The notes below the pieces were generated by a model. It had not been told where the DNA came from and searched no databases. It was given only the letters and a program-made list of their open reading frames with translations. A stretch of 64,000 nucleotides of DNA, taken from contig VWRR01000003.1 in the NCBI GenBank assembly GCA_013995675.1, forward strand, positions 186,001-250,000, written 5' to 3'. Position numbers and translations under genes: made by a program. This stretch comes from Cyanidiococcus yangmingshanensis (taxonomy: Eukaryota > Rhodophyta > Bangiophyceae > Cyanidiales > Cyanidiaceae). Below, piece by piece: positions 1-10,014 of the stretch (the first letter of the stretch is position 1; the number at the start of each line of letters is the position of its first letter).

Positions 1-386
1 AGTCGGTAGCCCGCAAGTCGCACCGCAATGAACTCGCTACGCTCTCTATTTCAGCACATTTGGAGTGCACATTCGAAGCCCGTATGGATGTGGTGCTCAC
101 AGAGTGCTCGGATAACTTGTTAATACAATATCTCGCCACGAATGAGCTAGCGTACAGATGCTGAATCATTCCGAACATGCAGGTGCTTTTGGAAACGTTT
201 CTTGATGAAAATAATGCCTCGTGTCTTGCTGCCGCTCCTTCAAGGATGATTGCTGTCATTCATAGAACCAGAACTCAGAATCGAGACTCGATACTTCGCG
301 ACGATAGAATGCATCACCAAATCGACGCGATCGTTGTACCCGAAAGATATCCCCTATAGAGGATTCGACTGAGGTCCTGTATTCTA
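1..386. other. No supported gene
   Basis: Only a 60-codon open frame (177-359, +) with no recognisable motif is present. Nothing else is seen. Confidence 0.5.
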
Positions 387-723
387 TCACATTCTTTGGA
401 CGCAATGAGCTAGAGCAGAGTCACGAGCCACTCGTTGGTCACCGACACGCCACGGAGACACGAACTCCTCATGACAACGTTCTATTGCGGGAACTTTTGC
501 AACGCTCATTCGAGTGGTCACAAACTCCACCGATGAGCGTTTGCAGCAAACAAGCACAGTCCAAGTGACGTCAGAGACATTTTCCGGGGTTTCGCGCCAA
601 AGCGTTTCCCACCGCCAATCATTCTCCGAAAGACCCAGGACCCATTTTTGAACTCGTTCGATTCGCGGCAAGCGATCGAAAGGCGGACCAACGTTCAACA
701 GCAGCAAAGAACGGTGCCTCCAT
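387..723 (-). CDS. Possible small protein of unknown function, with a +1 frame break
   Basis: An open frame on the minus strand ends at 387 and lacks its own ATG. An ATG at 723 opens a short frame beginning MEAPFFAAV. The two join if one base is skipped near 690-700, the same sense of break seen in the conserved genes of this window. The joined product would be about 110 residues with a Trp- and charge-rich middle (motif ENDWRWETLWRETPE) and no membrane segment. I do not recognise a family. It would be divergent from the Omp85 gene on its right. It may be a chance open frame. Confidence 0.28.
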
Positions 724-973
724 TTGCAGCGTCACTGCACTTCATATACCGGCTTGTACATTGATGAAAGCTGGTGTGCTGTTTGGTCCAATGAGCGGCG
801 ACAACCACGACCTTGGGCGCTGGCGTCCGGCGAGTTGGTCTAGCGGTAACGCTCCCGGCGCGGATACGTTTTCAATCGTTCTTCGACGCCCGGTACTGGG
901 CTTGCATGGCGGCTGCCGCCCTCGGAAGCATACAAGTCGTGTAAAGGAGGTTCAAGTGCCTTTTTCTCAGTCT

Positions 974-3505
974 ATGGCGATAGATCTGGCCTTTCTGGGA
1001 ACTTGGGTTGGAAGCGCGATCAGTGCTACAACCAGTGTTCCTGTGTTGAGGACCGAGCGGAGAACGCCTTCGTGGAGACACCGTGGCGTTCTTCAAACGC
1101 AAGCACGGTTGCCTAGATCTTCTTTTTTCGTTCCAAAATGGTTGCATTATCAGGTTCGGGACGATATCGAATGGATAGCGTTGCCGCCGAGACGACTTGT
1201 GGACTTTGCGTTCTTGATCCGCCACGAGACTCGAGCACCAGAGAGTGTTTTGGGCAGTGGCGCTGCCGAGGATGGAGCGGTAAGCGACTTGGCTGGCTGC
1301 GACGGACCAGGTCAGCGTAACGGCGGCGGTGGCGACAAGAACAAAAATAACGATGACGATGCGTTTGGCCCGCCACCAGAGTCACAGAAACCTAGAGGCT
1401 TGCTCCTCTGGCTGGGGCTGCTCTTGCAGGCGCTTCACGCCCGCTCCGCGTATTACACGCTCGCTCATGCGGCAACAACCGCTGTCGAGGAGACAGATGA
1501 GATATGCGCGGAGCACCCGAGTGATCAGAAGCGAGGTCCACTGCATCAAGTGGTGGTTCGCGGCCCGGTCGATCGTCTTCTGATACCGCGCGATCGACTG
1601 GAACGAGCGGTGGAATCTATGCTGACAGCAAACCGTGATGGTGATGCTCCCATTGATCATACCGCTATTCGGCATGCAATCGATGGTTTGAATGCTTTTT
1701 ACGGTGAGCATGGCTATGCGCTGGCACTCGTAAGAAGGGCACCCGACACACCGATCAGAGATGGCGTGCTGGTGCTTGAAGCGTACGAACCGCTCGTAGC
1801 TCGTATCCTTATCCAGTATGTGGACGCGAACCATGAACCGTGTCAGGGCCGAACTCGGGCCTATGTTATTGCGCGAGCCCTGGGCTATGACGGGCTCGCG
1901 GAAGACGCGTCTCTCTTGGACAAGAAGGCTCTCGGGCATCGTTATCGACGACAGAGACACCTTCATCGTGGCAGGAAATGCCCACGGAAGCGCCCGTTTC
2001 GATGGACAGAGCAACATTTTAGGCGACTGCAACAGCTCGGTCTGTTCGAGTCAATCTCGGTGGATGCGCGTGTGATTGATTCTGCAGCAACAAAAGTCGC
2101 AAGTGCAACTGCCGATAGCGAGAAATCGGAACCCAGCGATTCATCATGCGAAGAGGCAGGTGATGTGGAGCTGACGATCACGGTGCGTGAACGCCACTTC
2201 CATCGCTTTGAACCAGGTATCACACTCTCACGGGGAAAATTATACGGGGATTTAACCTGGGAGGATGCCAACGTTGATGGTCGTGGTATTCGTTTTCATG
2301 CGGATATTCGAACAAAGCCGGATCGGTCCGATGATTCGATAAGTCTAGGGCTTCAGAATCCAAGGCTGGGCTCAAAGGGAGGCGGCTATCAAGTGCGCTT
2401 GTTCGAGTCCAAAAACCCGCTGTTGGGAAGCCGCCGTGGCGCTGAGTTAGTCCTCATAGCACCACAGCTCTGGTCTTCGAGTACAACCAATAGCTCATCG
2501 CGAGGTTTCCTGCGACCAGCAACCTGGCGAGCGCTCCTGCAACACTTCCAACAGCAATGGAATATCCAGACGGGGATGCTCTACGAGCAAGTTCGCGCGT
2601 CCAATGCAGAGGTCCGCCTCAATTCAGCCCGGACAGGGGCTCTCAACCAGACACCACTACTGTCTCAACAGGTGGCCTCAAGTCGACAACAAGCGCCGCT
2701 AGAGCACTCATTCACCCACTTGGTGTTGAATAGCAGCGCCATTCGGGATACCCGCCCAGATCCTTTTCATCCGCAGGGAGGATATCGAATTGCGCTCCAT
2801 TCGGCTTACGCTGTGCCAATTACGACGAAAAATCCGGAATATTCCCGTTTTGGTGTTACTGGTAGCCTGTACAAGAGCATCCCGCCGCTTCGGGGCCTTC
2901 TTCGGCGCGCCTCAAAGCACACCGAAAAGCGGATCGAGCAAGACGCACCCAAAGCAGATGCCGATGAGACGCCACGACGGGCCTGTCTGGCGCTCCTCGC
3001 CGAAGCGCGTATCTCAAGCGTTTCGCTGCCAGACTCGGAACGCTATGCTTTCGGAGGCAGTGCTACTGTCCGTGGCATGCGAGACGGACACCTGGGTCAG
3101 GTCGGATCCTTTGCGCGAACATGCGCAGAGGTCCGATACCCTTTAGACAAGCGGCTCATGTTGGTCGCATTCACGGACTGGGGCACTGAAATTGGCCCTA
3201 TACAGCATCTGAATCCGTTTCGATGGCTTCAGCGGTCATCACGTGGACGACGCCTAGGCACAGAGGTGGTGGCACCTCCAACAAGGAGCGGCGTGTCGGC
3301 TGCCGAACGTGGAACATCCGGGGGTATGCATCTCTCGAGGGAGCCAGTGAGCGCTGCCAGCGTCGGCCTTGGTCTACGCATCCTCGGCACGCTACGAATG
3401 GAGTGCGGTTGGTTGCTTGATCGTGGTGCTGGTGCTAGAGTCAGCGACTGGCGCCTCAGTCGCGATAGCTACTGGCATATTGGAATCGTTGATGTTTCCT
3501 TCTAA
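974..3505 (+). CDS. Omp85-family outer-envelope beta-barrel protein (Toc75/OEP80-like)
   Basis: The C-terminal half looks like an Omp85 (BamA/Toc75/Sam50) barrel: a Gly- and aromatic-rich strand pattern and the motif GGSATVRGMRDGHLG, where the family has a VRGF/Y lid-loop motif. This is followed by a strand ending in EVRYPL and a C-terminal strand ending VDVSF. Before it lie POTRA-like segments with sequences such as FYGEHGYALALV. The N-terminal part has a Gly/Asp/Asn-rich linker (GGGGDKNKNNDDD) reminiscent of Toc75, and a possible transit peptide from the ATG at 974 (MAIDLAFLG...). Upstream in-frame ATGs at 764 and 791 are less convincing because they read through a tRNA-like stretch. The family inserts or translocates proteins in the outer envelope of plastids or mitochondria. 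The length (843 residues from 974) and glycine-rich linker favour a plastid member. Toc75 and OEP80 cannot be separated here. Confidence 0.78.
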   Translation: MAIDLAFLGTWVGSAISATTSVPVLRTERRTPSWRHRGVLQTQARLPRSSFFVPKWLHYQVRDDIEWIALPPRRLVDFAFLIRHETRAPESVLGSGAAEDGAVSDLAGCDGPGQRNGGGGDKNKNNDDDAFGPPPESQKPRGLLLWLGLLLQALHARSAYYTLAHAATTAVEETDEICAEHPSDQKRGPLHQVVVRGPVDRLLIPRDRLERAVESMLTANRDGDAPIDHTAIRHAIDGLNAFYGEHGYALALVRRAPDTPIRDGVLVLEAYEPLVARILIQYVDANHEPCQGRTRAYVIARALGYDGLAEDASLLDKKALGHRYRRQRHLHRGRKCPRKRPFRWTEQHFRRLQQLGLFESISVDARVIDSAATKVASATADSEKSEPSDSSCEEAGDVELTITVRERHFHRFEPGITLSRGKLYGDLTWEDANVDGRGIRFHADIRTKPDRSDDSISLGLQNPRLGSKGGGYQVRLFESKNPLLGSRRGAELVLIAPQLWSSSTTNSSSRGFLRPATWRALLQHFQQQWNIQTGMLYEQVRASNAEVRLNSARTGALNQTPLLSQQVASSRQQAPLEHSFTHLVLNSSAIRDTRPDPFHPQGGYRIALHSAYAVPITTKNPEYSRFGVTGSLYKSIPPLRGLLRRASKHTEKRIEQDAPKADADETPRRACLALLAEARISSVSLPDSERYAFGGSATVRGMRDGHLGQVGSFARTCAEVRYPLDKRLMLVAFTDWGTEIGPIQHLNPFRWLQRSSRGRRLGTEVVAPPTRSGVSAAERGTSGGMHLSREPVSAASVGLGLRILGTLRMECGWLLDRGAGARVSDWRLSRDSYWHIGIVDVSF

Positions 3506-3892
3506 CTCAGCGACTTTTGGTCACTATCGATACAACACACGCGCTTGACGCTGATTTTGAAGGATCTGTTGCCTGCATCGCCAACAAGACCAGCCCCAAT
3601 AGGTCTCAATGACAAAAAGACTGAGGACGACTCGGGCTGTACACGACCCCAAGCAGCGAATACGCCAGAGCGCTCGCGATGATGGTCCCGACCCCATGAA
3701 ACCCATCAACAGTCCCTTGTCTGTAGCACCACAACATTCATCAACTCCATCTTCGTATTATACTTAGTTTGAACATATCCCCAAAGGTACCCGTTCCTGA
3801 TCAAGATCATTTCTGAATCATAAGGAACGCTCGCTAGAATAAGGGGTTCTAAGCGGATCATAGCGAGCGACCGCATCTGTGACACTAACCGA
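3506..3892. other. Intergenic, no gene seen
   Basis: This is the AT-richer spacer between the Omp85 stop and the tandem array. No motif is recognised. Confidence 0.5.
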
Positions 3893-4894
3893 CCGTTGAT
3901 CGCAACGAAATCTACGCCCACTTATTCATCAATCACTTGGGAAAAGAAAACGTATCGCTCCATACAAGCTTCTAAGATTGCACGCAGTCATCCTATCCGA
4001 CAAGAAACAAGGATCGCCGTTGATCGCAACGAAATCTACGCCCACTTATTCATCAATCACTTGGGAAAAGAAACGTATCGTTCCATACAAGCTTCTAAGA
4101 TTGCACCCAGTCATCCTATCCGACAAGAAACAAGGATCGCCGTTGATCGCAACGAAATCTACGCCCACTTATTCATCAATCACTTGAGAAAAGAAAACGT
4201 ATCGCTCCATACAAGCTTCTAAGATTGCACGCAGCCATCCTATCCGACAAGAAACAAGGATCGCCGTTGATCGCAACGAAATCTACGCCCACTTATTCAT
4301 CAATCACTTGGGAAAAGAAACGTATCGTTCCATACAAGCTTCTAAGATTGCACCCAGTCATCCTATCCGACAAGAAACAAGGATCGCCGTTGATCGCAAC
4401 GAAATCTACGCCCACTTATTCATCAATCACTTGAGAAAAGAAAACGTATCGCTCCATACAAGCTTCTAAGATTGCACGCAGCCATCCTATCCGACAAGAA
4501 ACAAGGATCGCCGTTGATCGCAACGAAATCTACGCCCACTTATTCATCAATCACTTGGGAAAAGAAAACGTATCGCTCCATACAAGCTTCTAAGATTGCA
4601 CGCAGCCATCCTATCCGACAAGAAACAAGGATCGCCGTTGATCGCAACGAAATCTACGCCCACTTATTCATCAATCACTTGGGAAAAGAAACGTATCGTT
4701 CCATACAAGCTTCTAAGATTGCACGCAGCCATCCTATCCGACAAGAAACAAGGATCGCCGTTGATCGCAACGAAATCTACGCCCACTTATTCATCAATCA
4801 CTTGGGAAAAGAAACGTATCGTTCCATACAAGCTTCTAAGATTGCACGCAGCCATCCTATCCGACAAGAAACAAGGATCGCCGTTGATCGCAAC
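3893..4894. repeat. Tandem array of about eight 123/124-bp units with higher-order structure
   Basis: The unit begins GATCGCAACGAAATCTACGC; copies start at 3898, 4022, 4145, 4269, 4392, 4516, 4640 and 4763, with a truncated ninth at 4886. Spacing alternates between 124 and 123 bp. A 124-bp form has GAAAACGTATCGCTCC, and a 123-bp form has GAAACGTATCGTTCC. A further variant has CTTGAGAAAAG instead of CTTGGGAAAAG (near 4186 and 4433). The order is A-B-A'-B-A'-A-B-B, so a 247-bp B-A' dimer is itself duplicated (4022-4268 and 4269-4515). Copies differ at only a few positions, indicating recent expansion or homogenisation. The array appears AT-richer than the flanking genes. Open frames through it exist only because 123 is divisible by three, so I do not call them genes. 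Confidence 0.96.
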
Positions 4895-4895
4895 A

Positions 4896-4917
4896 TCGAG
4901 TGGTTTTTCGCACTCGA
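4896..4917. other. Short hairpin at the right edge of the tandem array
   Basis: TCGAGTG (4896-4902) and CACTCGA (4911-4917) form a 7-bp perfect stem with an 8-base T-rich loop. It sits exactly where the last repeat copy diverges from the consensus, so it marks the array boundary. No function can be assigned. Confidence 0.5.
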
Positions 4918-5078
4918 CGGGCGGCAATCGATGCGGTGTTTGGCGCATCGATCCCAGGTGAACTAGAATATTTGTGAACGTAGTGATTTTCTTGTTGTAG
5001 GAAAGCGTTGGTGGAGATCATACTTGTCGTGTAACGCCTGAAAACTGTGTGTGTACCAGTGTACGGATCACTGTCGTC

Positions 5079-6323
5079 ATGTTAGAGACGGTTACTTCCG
5101 TAGCCGGGGGAAACGACCAGTTGGAGGCGGTCTGCGGTCGTCGGTTGGCTGTGGCAGAACCCCAAGTAGAAGCGCTACCTCCTCGACTCGTTGACGATGA
5201 ACGAGCTCGCACGAGCGACGTGGTACCCGGAAAGAAGAGCTTATGTTCGTTCGGTCGTCTGGTCCGTTCGCCGGCAATATGGGCTTTTGTGCTTGTTCAT
5301 CTTCTGGCGCTCAAGGGCGTGGTCGAGATTGGCTCCAACGTTCCCGGACGTGTGCTGCTGCTGGGCCTTGTGACGTACCTCGTGCGTATGCTCGGCATAA
5401 CCATCGGATATCATCGATATTTTTCACATCGTTCATTCAAGACTTCTCGAGTGTTTCAGTTTGCACTGGCTTGGATTGGGGCGTCTTCGTGTCAGAAAGG
5501 TGTTCTCTGGTGGGCGTCCTGGCATCGACATCATCACCAGCACGCCGATAGTGAGGAGGACGCACACTCACCGGTGCAGTTAGGATTCTGGTGGAGCCAC
5601 CTCGGTTGGTTTCTACTTAGCGATGACCACTCAGATGTGCTGGTAACGTTGGTGCCCGACCTCTTGCAGTATCCAGAGCTCGTCTGGTTGGAAAAGTGGC
5701 ATCTGCTGCCTGGGACGCTGCTGGCGGTCGTATGTTATTTTGGACTTGGTGGATACAAGGCATTTGTCTACGGATTTCTCGTATCGACAGTAATGCTTTG
5801 GCACGCAACCTTTACCATCAACTCGCTCTCGCATATCTACGGAAGTCGTCGCTTCGTCTGTGAGTTCCACGGAGACTGCAACGCTCGAAATAATATATGG
5901 CTGGCGTTGATTACCCTCGGTGAGGGCTGGCATAATAACCACCACAGTTTTATGGGCAGCGCGCGACAAGGCTTCTACTGGTACGAGTTCGATCCCTCGT
6001 ACTGGTTCATTCGATTCTTGGCATTGATGGGCATTGTGAGGAAGATTCGCGAGCCGCCGATGGAACAGTTGGAGCGCAAGCGCTTGCCAGCAACTTGCCG
6101 CAAACTGAATGTATGTTCCTGTGCCGCTCGACGATTGTGTACAGAAGCATCAAGGCAGCCCAAGTCGGTCAATGAAGGCAGATCGCCGGCTCTAGAGAGT
6201 ACGGAGAATGATGCACTAGTACAGGCCTTGCATGTACTCAGAGCCGCCTCTGAGTGGAAACCGCCGGTAGCCCCAGGGCTTTCGCAGATTGTAGGCATCT
6301 CCTGGTCTGAACAGACCCCCTAA
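5079..6323 (+). CDS. Delta-9-type acyl-CoA/acyl-lipid fatty acid desaturase
   Basis: A 414-residue membrane desaturase. The three di-iron histidine boxes are present: HRYFSH at about residues 112-117, HRHHH at 149-153 and HNNHH at 285-289, in the spacing of the stearoyl-CoA/delta-9 acyl-lipid desaturase family. Hydrophobic segments lie before the first box and around residues 170-245. The family uses O2 and electrons to put a cis double bond into saturated acyl chains. The first in-frame ATG is at 5079. The N-terminal 50 residues are not conserved and could be a targeting region. The C-terminal 80 residues are Ser/Arg/Pro-rich with no cytochrome b5 HPGG motif, so electrons must come from a separate b5 or ferredoxin. 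Plastid versus ER location is not decided by the sequence. Confidence 0.93.
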   Translation: MLETVTSVAGGNDQLEAVCGRRLAVAEPQVEALPPRLVDDERARTSDVVPGKKSLCSFGRLVRSPAIWAFVLVHLLALKGVVEIGSNVPGRVLLLGLVTYLVRMLGITIGYHRYFSHRSFKTSRVFQFALAWIGASSCQKGVLWWASWHRHHHQHADSEEDAHSPVQLGFWWSHLGWFLLSDDHSDVLVTLVPDLLQYPELVWLEKWHLLPGTLLAVVCYFGLGGYKAFVYGFLVSTVMLWHATFTINSLSHIYGSRRFVCEFHGDCNARNNIWLALITLGEGWHNNHHSFMGSARQGFYWYEFDPSYWFIRFLALMGIVRKIREPPMEQLERKRLPATCRKLNVCSCAARRLCTEASRQPKSVNEGRSPALESTENDALVQALHVLRAASEWKPPVAPGLSQIVGISWSEQTP

Positions 6324-7494
6324 AATGCTTTCATGATCCCCCGAGACGACAGGCTGGCGAGCAAGGTAGTGAGTGTTGGCCCGCAACTTCTTATCTGCAG
6401 AGACAGACTGTTCAATTCAACGTTGAACACGGCTGGACATACGCGCCGACAAAGTCCCCTCTGTGCTATGAGAAATGCACTAGTCCTACGTACTCGTGTT
6501 CCGTCCGTGGAGAGCGCTGCATTCGTCAGCAGTGGTTGCAGGTTACGTCTTTGCATTCAAAGCATGCATATCTCAAGAGCCAAGACGCTGTTTTGATCCT
6601 GGCTGAACGATAAGGTTCAATGCGTCGCACCCATCGGTGTTCATAATAACATACATACGCTAGTGAGGCTTCATTCTCTGCGTTCACCGGCCCCGATGTC
6701 TCGACCTGAATGGACTCGAGGGTCCCTGCTTTCGATCCAGAGTAGGGCGAGTGCTCGTGATCGAGACCTGGCGATGGACTGGCGAAGAGCGTGCGCACTA
6801 GTTGCGCTGTATGGACGTGTACACCACCATATACAATCATTGCTGTGTACCAAAATGCGTTGCAGCATGCACGTCCGACCCTTCAAAAGCGATGAGACGG
6901 TACAGCATGTGCTGTCTCGTCGCCTTGATAGGGCGGAACCTGACGCTTCTCGGCGGGTGCGTTTCGAGGCTGTCGATTCGGGTGTCAGCCGCCGAAAAGA
7001 AACACAAGTTCATGCTCAACGGCATCATTCCACGTTTGGTACCCATAGGATTCGGGTAGGGAATCCAGTTTAGGATAGTGCAGCATCCTTGGAGTCGATT
7101 ACGGGTGTGATCCGTTCCGCCAAGCACTGGTCGGCACGAAAACTCGTGAAAAGTTCATCATTTTATTCGTGGAACAAGACTCCACTGGTATGCGTTACTG
7201 GCCGCGCGCTCTGACACTTGCTCAAGTCAAGAACTGTCACTGTAATGAGACAGCACGAGCAGTTCAGTCATGTAGCTGAGGCTCGCATGGCTGTCTCAAA
7301 GACAGTCCGACTCGCGACAGTTCATGTTTATTGACTGGCGAGCAGCGAAAAGAACGACATCGCGCATTGACGCCAAGCGGGGTTCATTGTATTCATCCTC
7401 GCGTCGATGCATTGAGAAACGAGCGTCGCCGCCCCAACCTCGGAGCAGTTCGTTCGTCGACTGACCCAAGTGTTTCGGCCCGATCATCGACGGC
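6324..7494. other. Intergenic between the convergent desaturase and Lsh genes
   Basis: About 1.2 kb with overlapping short open frames on both strands but none with a recognisable family. A 50-odd-codon frame ending near 7059 has a faint TOM7-like tail but is not accepted as a gene (see rejected items). Confidence 0.5.
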
Positions 7495-10014
7495 TCACTG
7501 AAAGAGCTGCGATTCTCCGCCAGACTCAAAGATCTGGTACCCTCGTCCTTGGGCAATCTGTCGTCTCATGGGAGGCGCCGCTTCCGTGGGCGATGGCAGT
7601 GGTCCAGAAGCCATTGTCTCGACGGATTCCGCGTGATCCAACTCGTGTGCTTCGGTCGTAGAGGCAGCGCCTTTCACATGGCGCGTCAGCCGTGGCTCTC
7701 GTTGAACCCGCTTGCTCTTGTTTCGTTCAACTGCTGCATCCGGATCAGCAACTGACTCGGCGTCCTGGTCAATCATATCCTCTCGATCCATGAGTGCATC
7801 GAGATCTTCATCGGTGATTTGACCGCCATTGCCGTATTCGGCCTCGGCAGGAGCAAAGTTCACCAACTCCTCCAGAATACGTTCCACTTCCTCCTTGGAT
7901 GCCTCAGCGTCCACGCCAAAAGGATTTTCCTCCAGCGCGCTCAACTTTTGGGCGAGCATTTCATCGAAGGAGAGTGCCGGCTGCGCAGGACGAGCATTCT
8001 CATCGGGCGTCGTCTGATGACTCGCATTGGATGATGAGGCCTGTATCGCGGCATGATAGAAATGGCCGCGGGTAACGACCAGGCGCTCGAGTTTGCGCTT
8101 CTCGACTGCACGAGTCAACATTCGCTCTTCAACCGAGTTCGGCGTCACAAAACGATACACGTGGACTGGCTTCCGTTGCCCAATTCGATGACAGCGATCC
8201 ATTGCCTGCAAGTCCATTTGAGGATTCGGATCGCTATCGTAGAGAATCACCGTGTCTGCGGCCTGTAGGTTCAATCCAAGACCACCGGCTCGTGTGCTCA
8301 GAAGAAAAATAAACAAGTCGGAGTCCGGTGCATTGAACGCCTCCATTTGTTGGATACGATCTTCGAACTTGACGGAGCCATCGATGCGGGCGTACTTGTG
8401 ACCTCGCAATCGCAAATAATCCTCCAGGATATTGAGCATGGAGGTAAATTGAGAATATAGAAGAACTTTGTGGCCTCGCTCTCGTAAGCGTGGCAATAAA
8501 CGATCCGCCAATGCGAGCTTACCGGCCGCCATAACGAGTCGCTCGTCCGTCACTGGGTAGGCACCGCTGGAAAAGTTCTCCTCCGGCTCTGCGATCAGAT
8601 ACGGGTGACAGCAAACCTTGCGCAGCTGCATAAACTTGTTTCGCAACGTGATTTGACGGCTGAATCCATGACCGTGCCGGGAATCGAGCAACTCGTGGAT
8701 TCGCTCCTGCATGATCGCTGAGTAGTACTCCCGCTGTAGCGGACTTAGAGGAGCGAACAAGTAAATCTCTCGCTTTTTGGGCATGTTTTTCTCGACATCA
8801 CTTTTCAGTCGCCGCAACATAAAGGGCCGGAGAATCGTGTGCAGTTTGGATACAATCGCATCCTCCTGCTGCCTCTCCATCGCACCAGTAGCGACATCAC
8901 TTCCAAAGTCGAACCATTCCCTAAAGAGATCAACCGAATCGAAGATATCGGGCATGAGAAAGTGAAGTAACGACCACAATTCGTCTAAATTGTTCTGCAA
9001 GGGGGTACCAGTGATCAACAAGCGATTCGCGGAGGTGTAGCTCTGCAACTCCCGTAGCAACTGACAGTTCATGTTCTTGATCCGATGGCCTTCGTCGATG
9101 ATGATGTACGCCCAGCGATGCTTACCCAGGAATGATCGGTCACGCATCACCATTTCGTAACTCGTTACGATAACTGGCATGCTCGGAGAGCTTTTCTGCG
9201 CATTCAAATGCCGACTTCGCAGTAGCTGTCGCTCATTTTTCGTCCCGTGGTACAGTAACGCAGGCACGGCCGGAGCGAACCGCTGAAACTCAGCCATCCA
9301 ATTGGGGAGTACAGTCAACGGTCCGACAATAAGGAAGGGGCCTCGTACCCCCATCGCGCGAAGATGACAGATGAGTGCGATACACTGGACGGTCTTGCCA
9401 AGCCCCATTTCGTCCGCCAGAATGCCATTGATGCCATTTTCATAGAGAGATACCAACCATTCCAGACCAGCTAACTGATAGTCACGCAGTGTTCCACCAG
9501 TAAGCTCATGCAGCTGCAAAGATCCCGCGTTCTGCACTTGTGTTCGGCGAACGTCCACGCCCTCTCGATCGGCAGCATCAACCAACGATTGCAGCCGTTT
9601 CTCGCCAGCACGACTGGCGGCCCTGCCCGATGCTCCCTTACCTGTGGGGCTCGAACTGTTCCTGCTCGTCATACGATACGACTCCTGCTGCTGCCGAATC
9701 TGCTCTGCAAGCACACTACTGTAGAGCGTCGCCGCCTTGAGCAGTCTATCCAGATGCTCATATCGACGGCGCTTCTCAGGGAGCAAGGCACTGCTTGTTT
9801 CGACACCGTTGACCACCTCTTCCGTAAGCGCGGCCGACACCGGCTGCTTCGTTGAGCCCGACAAATCGGATTCTCCTTCCGAACTTGATCGCCTACGAGT
9901 GGACTCGTGTTTCTCAGCGAACAGCGTCGGGTCGGTGAACGTATCGCCACTCGCATCTTCCGCACATGCATCAGCCACTCTCGTTCCACTCGTTGTCGCT
10001 GAGGTGTCTATCAT
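7495..10014 (-). CDS. SNF2-family chromatin remodeller, Lsh/DDM1 (HELLS) subfamily
   Basis: An 839-residue DNA-dependent ATPase. The SNF2 motifs are in order: Walker A in DEMGLGKTVQ (about 201-210), DEGH at about 307-310, LLITGTPLQNN, then the helicase C half with LLSTRAGGLGLNLQ and DRCHRIGQ. The segment GPLTVLPNWMAEFQRFAP and the post-helicase sequence RKLERLVVTRGHF match the Lsh/DDM1/HELLS branch best. No bromo-, chromo- or SANT domain is visible. The N-terminal 150 residues are charged and probably disordered; the C-terminus has an acidic helix-forming stretch (EEVERILEELVNF). In other eukaryotes the family slides nucleosomes to give access for DNA methylation or repair. The ATG at 10014 is chosen because the longer frame, reaching 10665, reads through a GT microsatellite. 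Confidence 0.9.
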   Translation of the reverse strand: MIDTSATTSGTRVADACAEDASGDTFTDPTLFAEKHESTRRRSSSEGESDLSGSTKQPVSAALTEEVVNGVETSSALLPEKRRRYEHLDRLLKAATLYSSVLAEQIRQQQESYRMTSRNSSSPTGKGASGRAASRAGEKRLQSLVDAADREGVDVRRTQVQNAGSLQLHELTGGTLRDYQLAGLEWLVSLYENGINGILADEMGLGKTVQCIALICHLRAMGVRGPFLIVGPLTVLPNWMAEFQRFAPAVPALLYHGTKNERQLLRSRHLNAQKSSPSMPVIVTSYEMVMRDRSFLGKHRWAYIIIDEGHRIKNMNCQLLRELQSYTSANRLLITGTPLQNNLDELWSLLHFLMPDIFDSVDLFREWFDFGSDVATGAMERQQEDAIVSKLHTILRPFMLRRLKSDVEKNMPKKREIYLFAPLSPLQREYYSAIMQERIHELLDSRHGHGFSRQITLRNKFMQLRKVCCHPYLIAEPEENFSSGAYPVTDERLVMAAGKLALADRLLPRLRERGHKVLLYSQFTSMLNILEDYLRLRGHKYARIDGSVKFEDRIQQMEAFNAPDSDLFIFLLSTRAGGLGLNLQAADTVILYDSDPNPQMDLQAMDRCHRIGQRKPVHVYRFVTPNSVEERMLTRAVEKRKLERLVVTRGHFYHAAIQASSSNASHQTTPDENARPAQPALSFDEMLAQKLSALEENPFGVDAEASKEEVERILEELVNFAPAEAEYGNGGQITDEDLDALMDREDMIDQDAESVADPDAAVERNKSKRVQREPRLTRHVKGAASTTEAHELDHAESVETMASGPLPSPTEAAPPMRRQIAQGRGYQIFESGGESQLFQ

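Noticed and set aside
3896-4966. Open frames of 60-164 codons through the tandem array
   Set aside because: They follow from the repeat unit being a multiple of three in some copies, change phase with the 124-bp units, and have no family match.
6890-7059. TOM7-like tail (GIIPRLVPIGFG) in a short plus-strand frame
   Set aside because: Only a five-residue pattern matches, with an Arg in the membrane segment and no fitting N-terminus or C-terminal extension.
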